A DNA stretch of 64,000 nucleotides, taken from NCBI GenBank assembly GCA_963722415.1, contig CAVRNI010000045.1, forward strand, positions 1-64,000, written 5' to 3'. Below, piece by piece: positions 44,038 to 52,526 of the stretch (its first letter is position 1; each line of letters begins with the position of its first letter). A program made the position numbers and the translations under genes. The notes beneath the pieces are model-generated. The model saw only the letters and a list, made by a program, of their open reading frames with translations, searched no databases and was not told where the DNA came from. Source of the DNA: JALOLG01 sp963722415 (GTDB taxonomy: Bacteria > Actinomycetota > Acidimicrobiia > Acidimicrobiales > Ilumatobacteraceae).

Positions 44038-44775
44038 CTACACCGTGGGCAGCGTCACGGGTGTGGCGTCCACGAGCGGGCTGACGTCGGCTCGCACGGT
44101 CGCCGGCGCGTCATTCTGGATCGAGGAATAGGTGATCGAACGCAACGTCGTGCCGTCGAACTCGAGCGCGACATCGACCGGGCCGTCGCCGGCGAGTGAC
44201 AGTGCCGACGCCGGGTACGTGCCGGTCAGAACGGTGGGACCGTTCCCGTACGACGTGACGACGATGCTCGTGGGGCTGCGCAGGGCGCCCACCGGGTCGA
44301 CCGCGGGTGCCGGCTGATCGAGCTCGGCCCAGCTGCCGTCGGCGAAGACCCACGTGCCCTCCGGCGTGATGGCATAGGAGACCGTTGAACCACCGGTGGT
44401 GACGTTGACCCGGGTCCCCTCACCGACCCGGTCGCCGTCGGCGGTCACCGCGACGACGTCGTTCACGGTCGCGGTGGTCACGAAGTGGTAGCCACCCGCG
44501 ATCGCGTCGAACGCCGCGGTCAGCAGTGCGAGTGGGTCGGGTGGAGGAGCCGTCGTGGTCGGCGCTTCGGTGGCAACCGGCACGACCGGCGCCGCGGTGA
44601 CCAACGAAACGCCAGTGCTCGACGGGACGGTGTCGATCGCGGGGTCGCTCGACGTGACGATTCCCGGCAACGTCGAGAGCGGGGTCGCGCTCGAGGTGGT
44701 CTTGTCGTCACTGCACCCGGCGACAAGGCTGATGACGAACCAGAGCGCGAGTGCCGCCGACTTGGCTGGCAGCAC
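44038..44775 (-). CDS. Lipoprotein (LppX/LprG-like fold suspected)
   Basis: About 245 residues from the GTG at 44775. The signal VLPAKSAALALWFVISLVAGC ends in lipobox LVAGC. After a Ser/Thr/Pro-rich stretch comes an about 170-residue beta-rich domain (TAAFDAIAGGYHFVTTATVNDV, GTWVFADGSWAELDQ, VLTGTYPASALSLAGDGPVDV). The arrangement resembles LppX/LprG lipid-carrier lipoproteins, but similarity is only at the pattern level. The frame upstream of the GTG is Thr-rich and open because of the neighbouring gene. It lies 40 nt after the secreted protein gene. Confidence 0.65.
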   Translation of the reverse strand: MLPAKSAALALWFVISLVAGCSDDKTTSSATPLSTLPGIVTSSDPAIDTVPSSTGVSLVTAAPVVPVATEAPTTTAPPPDPLALLTAAFDAIAGGYHFVTTATVNDVVAVTADGDRVGEGTRVNVTTGGSTVSYAITPEGTWVFADGSWAELDQPAPAVDPVGALRSPTSIVVTSYGNGPTVLTGTYPASALSLAGDGPVDVALEFDGTTLRSITYSSIQNDAPATVRADVSPLVDATPVTLPTV

Positions 44776-44815
44776 TCGCGCCCTGGCGAACGAGTCGGCT
44801 GGCGACCCGTTGTAT

Positions 44816-45965
44816 TCAGTCCTCGCCACGGTCGTGGCGGTGGTCCCCGCGTCCTTCGCCGTCGTCACGCCAGCCCCCGTCGCGGGAGCCATCGCCCTGA
44901 CGTCGACCACGGTGGTCACCGTCGTGATCGTCGTCGCCGGTGTCGGCGTCGGGGTCGATCGGCGTGTTGACGGACGGATCGGCGGCGTCGCAGCGAATGC
45001 GGTCGCTGGCCCCGACCTGGAGCTCGCCGTCGTTGTCACGAACCTTGATGCGAACACGCTCGCCGGTGGCGAAACGAACCTTCACGCTGCGATTGTCCGA
45101 CGAGATCTCGGCACCGTCAGGTGTGACGCTGACGTCAGTGATCGAGCCGTCCTCAGCGACGGTGTAGTCGATGGTCGCGTTCGTCCCGTCGCACAGCATG
45201 CCGCTCCACGAGTGGGCGCCGACCGTCGGGCCGTCGGGGATCTCGGCGCCCTTGACGCGAGAAAGACCGATGCTCAACTTGGCGGATGTGTGCTCTTCAC
45301 CGGTGCGGAGCGCGACCTTGATCGACAACGTCCGCGACTGGCCGGAGTCGGAGAACCGGATCACGACCGATGCCCACCGCGTGTTCGCCACCGTGCTTGT
45401 CGCCGGCGTCGTAGTTGACGTCACCGACGACGAACTCGAGGGGTGATGTGACCACGACGTCTGTGATGTCCGGCGAGCCATCTTCACGGGCGCCGACCGT
45501 GAAGTCGACGGTCGTCGGCTGGCCGTTGTCGAAGATGTCGCCCGACCAATGGCCAGGCCCGCTGACATCAGCCAGATCGGCCGCGCGCGCTTCGATGCGC
45601 TCGCCGCCGTGCTTGGCCTTCACCTTCACGCTCACGCCTTCGACTTCGTTGACGAACATGACCTTGTTCGGCTTGACGGTCGTCGCCGTGAAGTCGCCGG
45701 GCTGGTTGAGTGAGACGTCGACGAGATTGCCACCGGGGTCGACGTTGATGTCGACCACGAGCGGGGCGCCGAACAGCGGAAGCGTCACCGCCGACGAAGC
45801 GGCGACGACGGGCTCGGGGGCGACGACGGGCTCAGGGGCGGCCGTCGTTTCGGTCGGCGCCGGCGGGTCGTCTGCCGAGGCCTGGGCGCCGAAGGCAAAG
45901 ATGCCCACGACCGCCACACCGACGGCACGTGCCGCGGTCACGCTGATCCTGGATCGGTTGCTCAT
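44816..45965 (-). pseudogene. Secreted beta-rich repeat protein with Asp/His-rich tail, frameshifted by one base
   Basis: About 382 residues after removing one base of the CC at 45388-45389 (DKHGANTRWASVVIRF). The N terminus is a signal peptide ending GAQASADDPPAPT, followed by a Pro/Glu linker (TETTAAPEPVVAPEPVV). Two similar segments follow: PGHWSGDIFDNGQPTTVDFTV and AHSWSGMLCDGTNATIDYTV, each preceded by an ERIEAR/KLSIGLSRV-type strand, suggesting a duplicated domain. The last 40 residues are Asp/His/Arg-rich. I do not recognise the family. Confidence 0.6.
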
Positions 45966-46048
45966 TGTTTCACTCCTATGACACCCTGGGGTGACTCGGT
46001 GCTGGCGTCACACCAGGTTGACAGAACATTCGTCAAATGTCACGGCTT

Positions 46049-46069
46049 GACCGTAATGAGACCGTAATG
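46049..46069. promoter_or_regulatory. Tandem direct repeat GACCGTAATG x2 (11-bp period), putative response-regulator site
   Basis: GACCGTAATG occurs at 46049-46058 and again at 46060-46069, an 11-bp period, upstream of the secreted-protein gene that starts at 45965. OmpR/PhoB-type regulators bind such direct repeats. Several TTGAC motifs surround it, so the promoter of the minus-strand gene is probably within 45966-46103. Confidence 0.45.
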
Positions 46070-46103
46070 TTGACGCTGGGCGGTCAGTTGACCGAGATCC
46101 TCA

Positions 46104-47165
46104 CTATGAGTCGGCGCGCAACGCGGCCAGCAGATGGCGGAGCGTGTCGCCGTCGCCGGTGCCGGCCACAGGGATCGAGAACTCGATCCGGTCGACCCGC
46201 GTGCCGTACCGCTCGCGGAGTTGATCGGCGATCGTGGCGTGGGTTCCGACCGTCGCGACAGTGGTCAGCATCTCGTCGTCGACGAGCGCCGCCAGCTCGT
46301 CCCAACGGTGCGCCTTCGACAGGGTCGCCGCCCGGTCGGCGTGCTCCCCCCACTCATGAAGGTCGAACACGCGCCGGTACGCCGGAGTCGACAGGTAGAA
46401 CGCGACGCGCTCCCGGACGATCTCCTTCACACGGGCGAGCAAGGCGTCATCGGGCGCGGTGGCGACGAGGGGCTTCATGCAGTACTCGATCGCCGACAGA
46501 TCCCGGCCGGCCGCGGCCGCACCCCGCTCGACCGCTGGTTTGACGCGCTCGTCGATGAAGCGGGTCGTGCAGATCGGGTGGAGGCGAACACCGTCGGCAA
46601 CCTCGCCGGCGACGGCGCACATGTTGGGTCCGATCGCCGCGACGTGAATGGGGATGTCGGGGTGCTCGATCGGACCGGGATCGAAGAGCGGCACCATCAA
46701 GCTGAGGTCGTAGCGCTCGCTCTCGAACCGCAGCGGTTCGCCGGCCTGCCATGACCGCCACACCGCCCGGATCGCACCGACCGTGTCGCGCATCCATGGC
46801 GCCGGCGCGTGCCACTCCATCCCGAACCGTCGCCGGACATGCCCTCTGACCTGAGTGCCGAGGCCGAGCGTGAACCGGCCACCCGAGAGGTGCTGCAGCG
46901 TCCACGCCGACATCGCGGTGACGGTCGGGCTTCTCGGGAACGCCATCGCCACCGACGTCGCGAGTCCGATGCGGGTGGTGGTCGATGCGCCGAGGGCGAG
47001 CAGCTGGTACGGATCCCACTTCGTCTCTTCGACGAGCACGGTGTCGAGCCCGAGCGCCTCCGCCTGCGCGGCGCCCGCCGCGAAGGCCACCGGGTCGAGT
47101 GGTACGTCCGGCTCACGGAGCCCTGGGTCGAGCTTGCCGAGGGGCAGCAACGACTCGATCTTCAC
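46104..47165 (-). CDS. LLM class flavin/F420-dependent oxidoreductase
   Basis: 353 residues from the GTG at 47165, which overlaps the upstream cyclase stop as GTGA. Sequence landmarks: VKIESLLPLGKL, LGLDTVLVEETKWDPYQLLALGA, TTRIGLATSVAMAFPRSPTV, HLSGGRFTLGLGTQVRGHV and PIHVAAIGPNMCAVAGEVADG. This is the F420-dependent methylene-H4MPT reductase-like branch of the luciferase-like family, common in actinobacteria. It differs clearly from the two enzymes at 37-40 kb. Substrate unknown. Confidence 0.9.
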   Translation of the reverse strand: MKIESLLPLGKLDPGLREPDVPLDPVAFAAGAAQAEALGLDTVLVEETKWDPYQLLALGASTTTRIGLATSVAMAFPRSPTVTAMSAWTLQHLSGGRFTLGLGTQVRGHVRRRFGMEWHAPAPWMRDTVGAIRAVWRSWQAGEPLRFESERYDLSLMVPLFDPGPIEHPDIPIHVAAIGPNMCAVAGEVADGVRLHPICTTRFIDERVKPAVERGAAAAGRDLSAIEYCMKPLVATAPDDALLARVKEIVRERVAFYLSTPAYRRVFDLHEWGEHADRAATLSKAHRWDELAALVDDEMLTTVATVGTHATIADQLRERYGTRVDRIEFSIPVAGTGDGDTLRHLLAALRADS

Positions 47166-47878
47166 GAACCGGCCTTGCTTGATTGATTCGGGCCGGATGG
47201 GGTCGGCGCCACGACCGTCGCGTAGGCGCGCACGGTGAACGTGCCTGCACCCTCGATCTTCGGCGGCACAGCCGTGAATCGGAACGGCCCCTCGGGCAGT
47301 GACGCAAGGCCGGCGAGGTGCTCGATGATCGGGATGCCTGCCGCCAACAGGATCGAGTGCACCGGCCGCTCGCCGGTCGAGGTGCCGTCGATGTTCAACG
47401 AGTCGATCCCGACGCACGCGACGTCGGCGGCGACGAGGGCCTCGGCAGTGGCTGCCGAGAGATGCGGATGGTCCTGCATGTACTGCGCGGTGCCGAAGTG
47501 CACGGAGTGGTCGGTTCGCACCAGGACCGCATGTCCGGCGAGCCCGGCCAGCTCGTCGGCGGTCAGGTCGATCGTCACGATGCCGCGGCGGTCGAGACAG
47601 ACGGCGGGCACATCGGCGACCCGCTCGAGTGGGAGGGCGGCGAGATCGTGACCGTCCGCGTACCGGTGGAACGGCACGTCGAGATACGTGCCGGTGTTCG
47701 TGCACATCGTGATGAGGCCGATGTGGAACGTCGTGCCTGGTGCGTACAGGAGCTCGGCGGCTTCGCGCGACAGGTGTGTCCCGATGACGGGGGTGGGCAA
47801 CCCGGGATACGTCTCCATCCCCTCGGTGATCCGATGGCTGAGATCGATCAGCTGTGTTCCGGCGTTCGTGGCTCCCAT
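47162..47878 (-). CDS. Cyclase/kynurenine formamidase-like family protein with altered metal motif
   Basis: 238 residues from the ATG at 47878. Fold landmarks are LIDLSHRITEGMETYPG, VPAVCLDRRG and CVGIDSLNIDG. The family's metal motif HxGTHxDxPxH reads NTGTYLDVPFH here: the first two His are Asn and Tyr, while Asp and the last His remain. It may bind metal differently or act on another substrate. It is coupled to the F420-type oxidoreductase and divergent from the hydroxylase gene 58 bp away. Confidence 0.82.
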   Translation of the reverse strand: MGATNAGTQLIDLSHRITEGMETYPGLPTPVIGTHLSREAAELLYAPGTTFHIGLITMCTNTGTYLDVPFHRYADGHDLAALPLERVADVPAVCLDRRGIVTIDLTADELAGLAGHAVLVRTDHSVHFGTAQYMQDHPHLSAATAEALVAADVACVGIDSLNIDGTSTGERPVHSILLAAGIPIIEHLAGLASLPEGPFRFTAVPPKIEGAGTFTVRAYATVVAPTPSGPNQSSKAGS

Positions 47879-47936
47879 GCTCGGTGACGGTAGTCCCACC
47901 CGCCGCGGCATCGAATCGGCGTGATTGAATCGGCGG

Positions 47937-49085
47937 ATGGCAGAGCGCAGGGCGACGACCACGGACGCGGCGACGCCGACGATCGAAGCGCTCGACGTGT
48001 CCGACCGCGGCCTCGACGTGCGCTGGAACGACGGCCACGCGTCCCTGTACCCGTGGCTGTGGCTGCGCGACCACGCCCACGACGAGACGACGCTGCACCC
48101 CGTCACCCAGCAACGGCAGTTGTTCACGGCCGGGGTCGCGCGCGACCAGCGAGGAATCGGCGCGCAGGTGCTCGGCGACGACGTCTCGGTGACGTGGAAC
48201 GACGACACGCCGCCCTCGCGCCTGCCGATCGAGTTCCTCGCCCGATTCCGCCAGCCGCGGTCCGCACGCGCGGCAGTCGACGTCGAGCGCGTGCTCTGGG
48301 ATGCCGACGTCATCGCCGAGCAGTGGCCGACCGTGCCGTACGAATCCGTGATCGACAGCGACGACGGTGTCGCGGCGTGGCTGGTCCGCGTCGCCACCTA
48401 TGGGTTCTGCATCGTCGAGGGGACACCCGCGACGGTCGAGGCCAGCCAGCGGTTGATCCGCCGCGTCGGCTACATCCGCGAGACGATCTTCGGTGGCTTC
48501 TGGGACTTTCAGGCCGACCTCGCCAAGGCCGACACCGCGTACACGAACCTCGAGTTGCTCCCGCACACCGACGGCACGTACTCCCATGACGCACCCGGGC
48601 TCCAGCTCCTCCACTGCCTCGCCTTCGACGGCACGGGCGGCGAGTCGACGATGGTCGACGGGTTCCGGATCGCCGACGAGCTGCGACGTGACGAGCCCGA
48701 TCACTACGAGGTGCTCGCGTCGGTCGCCGTCCCGGGGCAGTACATCGGCGACGGTTCGCACCTCGTCGCGGCGCGGCCGGTGTTCCGTCACGACGACACC
48801 GGCGTCCTGGTGCAGGTGTCGTTCAACAACGCCGACCGGGCTCCGTTCTTGTTGCCCGCCGACGAGATGAACCGTTTCTACGACGCGATGCGCGCCTTCG
48901 AGACACGCGCCAACGACCACCGGCTGCAGTGGCGGCGTGTGCTGACGCCCGGATCGGCGATGCTCTTCGACAACTGGCGCGTCCTGCACGGCCGCACGTC
49001 GTACACCGGTCATCGCCACCTGTGCGGCGGCTACGTGAACCGTGAGGACTTCGAGAGCCGTCTTCGCTTGACGCTGGCGCGCTGA
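47937..49085 (+). CDS. Gamma-butyrobetaine hydroxylase/trimethyllysine dioxygenase-like 2-OG/Fe(II) enzyme
   Basis: 382 residues from the ATG at 47937. An N-terminal DUF971-type domain (VRWNDGHASLYPWLWLRDHA) precedes the TauD-like core; this two-domain arrangement marks the BBOX/TMLH group. The iron site is His-x-Asp in LLPHTDGTYSHD and His in WRVLHGRTSY; the 2-OG Arg is near RHLCGGYVNRE. The zinc-binding Cys of the animal enzymes' N-terminal domain are not apparent. Likely hydroxylates a quaternary ammonium or similar acid. Confidence 0.85.
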   Translation: MAERRATTTDAATPTIEALDVSDRGLDVRWNDGHASLYPWLWLRDHAHDETTLHPVTQQRQLFTAGVARDQRGIGAQVLGDDVSVTWNDDTPPSRLPIEFLARFRQPRSARAAVDVERVLWDADVIAEQWPTVPYESVIDSDDGVAAWLVRVATYGFCIVEGTPATVEASQRLIRRVGYIRETIFGGFWDFQADLAKADTAYTNLELLPHTDGTYSHDAPGLQLLHCLAFDGTGGESTMVDGFRIADELRRDEPDHYEVLASVAVPGQYIGDGSHLVAARPVFRHDDTGVLVQVSFNNADRAPFLLPADEMNRFYDAMRAFETRANDHRLQWRRVLTPGSAMLFDNWRVLHGRTSYTGHRHLCGGYVNREDFESRLRLTLAR

Positions 49086-49096
49086 ACGTCAGTCGC

Positions 49097-49432
49097 CTAG
49101 CCGTGGGCCGCGGTGCTCACGACCATGCCCACGAGGAAGGCGGCAACGAGTCCGACACCGACCGCGATGGCGAAACGCCGTTTCGACGGGTGACTCAGGA
49201 AGATCGGGACCGCGACGACGAGCGCCGTGCCGAACGCCGCCATCCCGAACACGTCGTCCTCGAGCAGTGGCGGTCGCTCGGCGGGACATCTCCCCCCGAA
49301 CGCGTCGCAACTTCCCGCGACCCTGGCGATCAGGATCATCCCCAGGCCGATGACCACGGCGACGCCGATCGTCGCGCCAGAAAGCAGTTGCAGCCACAGC
49401 CGCGGCCGCTCAGCGGAGCGGACCTCGGTCAT
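49097..49432 (-). CDS. Small membrane protein of unknown function
   Basis: 111 residues with three predicted membrane segments: LLSGATIGVAVVIGLGMILIA (split), FGMAAFGTALVVAVPIFL and FAIAVGVGLVAAFLVGMVV. Between the first two is a small loop with two Cys (GSCDAFGGRCPAE) that could form a disulfide outside the cytoplasm. I do not recognise the family. It is convergent with the hydroxylase gene with an 11-bp gap. Confidence 0.6.
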   Translation of the reverse strand: MTEVRSAERPRLWLQLLSGATIGVAVVIGLGMILIARVAGSCDAFGGRCPAERPPLLEDDVFGMAAFGTALVVAVPIFLSHPSKRRFAIAVGVGLVAAFLVGMVVSTAAHG

Positions 49433-49498
49433 TCGTCGACCATAACGTCGCCCGGGCAGAAGCGGTCGGCGACCCGTCCGGCACGCTGACGCGTGGGC

Positions 49499-50587
49499 CT
49501 ACCCGGTGCCGGTGCGCAGCCGAGCGAGCATCTCCCACAGACTCGCGTCGAACGTCGACAGGGCCGGCCGTGACTCGGGGTCGGCCTTCTCGCCGAGCCG
49601 GGCGACGACGAGCCCGAGCTCCTGCGAGATGTACAGCTTCTGGTCGGCCTTGCCGAGCGCGGCCACGAGATCGGCGGGGGCGGTGGGGATCAGCGATCCC
49701 GAGCGCGCACGAGGTGCCGGGCCGGGCAGCATGAACGAGTCCTGACCGTTCAGCCACCAGAGGTACCCGTACGAGTGGTTGAACGGCTGGCTGGGCGCGA
49801 ACGAATCGTCGAGCCAGCCAGCAGGGAGGCCGGGCTGCGACGCATCGAGCACGACCTGCCCGATCGCGACGAGGTCCTTGACGGTCGCTCGCATCCCGAT
49901 CGGGGCGGCTTCGTCGGTGCGCCGTTCGTAGAACACCGCGGTGTCGGCGCGGGCCACATCGAAGAGCCACTCGTTGGCGAGGTCGTCGACGTCGCGACCG
50001 GTGGTGACCTCGAGGACCGCGAAGAGCTGCGCGAAGGCACCGCTGTACAGCCAGCCGGTGCCCGGCGGCGTCACCACCGCGAGGCCGTCGTCGAGGCCGC
50101 TCGTCATCGTCAACAGGTGGCGAACGGTGATGCCAGATGTCTGGCCGTGCGGGGTCCAGCCCGACCCGAGCACGTCGTCGACGAGCGTGTCGATGCCGAT
50201 GATCCCGTCGCCGATCGCGCGGCCGACCAGCAACGACAACACGCTCTTCTGCGCCGACGCGATGTCGCGGGCGTACGCGTCGTCGGTGCGATACCACTGG
50301 TGCACCGTCACGCCACCTTCCACGATCGCGAACGCCTCGCTGTTCGTGACCGCCAGGAACTCGTCGAGCTCATCGAACTCGGCCGACGCCCAGGGCGGCG
50401 TCGACGGCGGGGACGTCGTCGGGGGCGAGGCTGACGTCGAGGGCGGTGCTGAAGGGGAGGGTGCGGTCGACGAACCCGTCGTCGAATCGGTCGTCGAGGA
50501 CTGGGTGCGGTCGGCACGACACCCGATGAGCAGGCCCCCGAGCGCGGCACCGCCGGCGGCACGCAGGACGGCCCGACGTGAGTACAT
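49499..50587 (-). CDS. Serine hydrolase of the beta-lactamase/class C PBP fold (lipoprotein)
   Basis: 362 residues. The N terminus SRRAVLRAAGGAALGGLLIGC combines a twin-Arg pattern with a lipobox, so it is probably a Tat-exported lipoprotein. A Ser/Thr/Pro linker of about 40 residues follows. The catalytic Ser-x-x-Lys is SAQK (in DIASAQKSVLSLLVG), the second motif is in WLYSGAFAQ (Tyr-Ser-Gly instead of Tyr-x-Asn). Most such proteins are esterases or peptidases rather than beta-lactamases. Confidence 0.87.
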   Translation of the reverse strand: MYSRRAVLRAAGGAALGGLLIGCRADRTQSSTTDSTTGSSTAPSPSAPPSTSASPPTTSPPSTPPWASAEFDELDEFLAVTNSEAFAIVEGGVTVHQWYRTDDAYARDIASAQKSVLSLLVGRAIGDGIIGIDTLVDDVLGSGWTPHGQTSGITVRHLLTMTSGLDDGLAVVTPPGTGWLYSGAFAQLFAVLEVTTGRDVDDLANEWLFDVARADTAVFYERRTDEAAPIGMRATVKDLVAIGQVVLDASQPGLPAGWLDDSFAPSQPFNHSYGYLWWLNGQDSFMLPGPAPRARSGSLIPTAPADLVAALGKADQKLYISQELGLVVARLGEKADPESRPALSTFDASLWEMLARLRTGTG

Positions 50588-50652
50588 GACAGACGACTAC
50601 CGCAGAGAGGTAAGAAACGTCTGTGACCGGTCACACGATCGGCCCACGCGCT

Positions 50653-51300
50653 TCACTCATTCCTCGGCCGCCGAGGTGGTGCCACTCGGATTTGTCCGGC
50701 GGCAATTGCGAGCGCCGACGTGGCGATCCAGATGTCCCCCGCCGTGAGACCGAGCCGTTGGAACAAGCCCGTCGGCAGGCTCGTCGTCGTGAGTACGAGC
50801 GCGACACCTGCCACGGCACCCGCGACCACGCCGAGCCCGCCGAGCACACGGTGTCCTTGCTCCCAGAGGGGGCGCGCCGCAAGGAGCGGGGTCGCGGCGA
50901 GCGTGACGTAGCCGATTCCGGCAAACACGCCATGCCACGTGTCGACCGTGGCGGAACGATCGAGCGGCAACGCAGCGACCCCCAGGGTCGCGACGCCGGT
51001 GGCGGCGGCGGTGAGCCACGCTGCCCCACGGACGACGCGGCGCAGCGCCAGGGAGTACACGGGGAGCGCAACGCCGAAGGCGACGAAGCCGGCGGTCATC
51101 AACGCTCGGGTGTCGGCACCGACCGCGGCGAGGCGGCTGATCGCGTCGTCGATCGACGAGTACTCACGGTTGGTGACAGCTGCGCCGATCGACCACACGC
51201 CGATGAACGCGGCGGGCCCGACCACCCCCGCGAGTGCAGCCACGCGCGTCCTCGGCGACGGCTTGGGCGCTGCCTGGCTGCCCACCGCACGCCGCGTCAC
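50653..51300 (-). CDS. DUF998 family membrane protein
   Basis: 215 residues from the GTG at 51300, which overlaps the restored stop of the DksA-like gene as GTGA. Six hydrophobic segments are visible (VAALAGVVGPAAFIGVWSI, ALMTAGFVAFGVALPVYSLAL, AWLTAAATGVATLGVAALPL and others), with the loop DTWHGVFAGIGYV typical of DUF998. In the sequence as given the frame is open back through two other genes, but only because of two one-base insertions. Function unknown. Confidence 0.78.
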   Translation of the reverse strand: MTRRAVGSQAAPKPSPRTRVAALAGVVGPAAFIGVWSIGAAVTNREYSSIDDAISRLAAVGADTRALMTAGFVAFGVALPVYSLALRRVVRGAAWLTAAATGVATLGVAALPLDRSATVDTWHGVFAGIGYVTLAATPLLAARPLWEQGHRVLGGLGVVAGAVAGVALVLTTTSLPTGLFQRLGLTAGDIWIATSALAIAAGQIRVAPPRRPRNE

Positions 51301-51642
51301 GACGCGCAACGGATACAGGTCCGCGCACTCGGCAACGCGAGCAGGCGCTCGACGGCGATCGCGATCACCGCAGACCGCGCACGTCTGGAGTGTTCCGTCG
51401 TCGATGCGCTCGAGCGCACCGTCGAGCGCGACGAGATCGTCGCGAGCCTGGCGGAGCAACGCCGACACCTGGGCGCGCTCGTAGGCGATCGTCGCGCCCT
51501 CGGGGTCGTGCTCGTCGTCCGTCGACGTCAGCTCGGCCGCGTCGACGATGCCGGCGAAGCTTCGTTCGAGGTTCGCGATCTGGTCCATCGTGCGAGCCCG
51601 TTCGATCTCGATCGCCGTCCGCAGGCGCTCGACGTCGTCCAT
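51297..51642 (-). pseudogene. DksA/TraR-type zinc-finger protein, frameshifted by one base
   Basis: About 114 residues after removing one base near 51360-51365. The coiled-coil part is MDDVERLRTAIEIERARTM and ISALLRQARDDLVALDGALE-like helices; the end becomes TCAVCGDAIAVERLLALP then RTCIRCAS, giving a C-x2-C...C-x2-C zinc finger. Uncorrected, the second Cys pair is lost and the frame runs into the DUF998 gene. Relatives bind RNA polymerase's secondary channel; in actinobacteria their role is less clear. Confidence 0.75.
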
Positions 51643-51665
51643 GAAGGCAGCCTGACACAGCGGGT

Positions 51666-52404
51666 TCAGGAGGTCAGCGCCCTGAGGGCAGCCAGCCTGC
51701 GGGCCGCGTAGTCGGGCCTCGACCGTCCATGCATTGATCGTCTCCCAGGCGTGCGACAACACGGTGGCACGTCGGTGCGTCTCGTCGTCGAGCACGAGGA
51801 CCCCGAGTCCCGACAGATCGAGCCAGCTCACGTCGACGCGGCTCTCGTCCCAGTCCAGAAACCAGACTCGACCCGAGTCGCTGATCCGAACGTTCGGTGC
51901 GCCGGGATCGCCATGAACGACCGACATGGGAGCGTCGTCGAACTCGTCGAACGCGCTGATGACGAGATCGCGCACATCGACTGGGAGCAACGAGACATCG
52001 GTATCGACGCTGCGCAGCTGTGTTCGAAGCTGCGTCACCGAGCAGCATCCCGGACGTTGAGCGATGTGTTGGGTCACCCGATGCAGGCGCTGCAGTTCGT
52101 CTGCTACGAGTCGCCAGTCGTCCGCACCCACCGGTGTTCGTCCTTCAACCCAACGTTGAACGACCACACCATTGACCTCGAGCTCACCAGTCCGGGTGGG
52201 CTCAGCCGCGGCGATGCCAAACCCGAACTGAGTCAACTCGCGGAGTAGATCCAGTTCCCATCGCAGCGAGTCGCGGGATCGGCGGCTCTGGCGGACGACG
52301 ACACGCTCGCCGTCGAGTCGCCCGAACCAAACCTCGTTTCGATGACCGCCACCGAGGCGGTCGCGGAGTTCGAGCCCCGGCCACGCACCAAGGTGCGACA
52401 ACAC
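51666..52404 (-). pseudogene. Aminoglycoside phosphotransferase (APH/choline kinase) family protein, frameshifted by one base
   Basis: About 245 residues after removing one base of the GGG at 51714-51716, which turns the tail into DYAARRLAALRALTS plus stop. GTG start at 52404. Kinase landmarks: GGGHRNEVWFGRLDGERVVVRQ, catalytic loop MSVVHGDPGAPNVRI and the metal site VWFLDWDESRVD. It may phosphorylate a small metabolite; antibiotic resistance is only one role of this family. Divergent from the DUF222-HNH gene. Confidence 0.8.
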
Positions 52405-52490
52405 GGCCGAACCGTACGTGATCCGAAGAGACGTCGGACCCGGTCACGGCACCGCAACAAGAAAATGTACGAATTCTCGGTTGCAGCAGG

Positions 52491-52519
52491 TTGACAGATG
52501 AGTCGAACATATGTACGAT
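52491..52519 (+). promoter_or_regulatory. Sigma-70-type promoter for a leaderless transcript of the DUF222-HNH gene
   Basis: TTGACA (52491-52496), a 17-bp spacer and TACGAT (52514-52519). The ATG at 52527 begins 8 bp after the -10 box, where transcription should start, so the mRNA is probably leaderless, as is common in actinobacteria. No Shine-Dalgarno sequence precedes the ATG. Confidence 0.8.
52503..52518. promoter_or_regulatory. Putative LexA (SOS) box
   Basis: TCGAACATATGTACGA matches the actinobacterial LexA consensus TCGAAC-N4-GTTCGA at 11 of 12 fixed positions. It overlaps the -10 box, the right place for repression. ATGTTCGA at the start codon (52527-52534) forms a second, longer inverted repeat with TCGAACAT (52503-52510). 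Confidence 0.75.
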
Positions 52520-52526
52520 TAGAGAC

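Noticed and set aside
46104..49019. A 971-codon minus-strand open frame
   Set aside because: Only the last 353 codons (from GTG 47165) encode a recognisable protein. The rest is antisense to or out of frame with the cyclase and hydroxylase genes.
49499..50587. A beta-lactamase conferring drug resistance
   Set aside because: It has SxxK but not the usual Tyr-x-Asn or a clear KTG, and it looks like the esterase/peptidase-type lipoproteins common in actinobacteria.
51666..52404. An antibiotic-resistance determinant
   Set aside because: The APH fold is shared by many metabolite kinases, and nothing in the sequence or context points to an aminoglycoside substrate.
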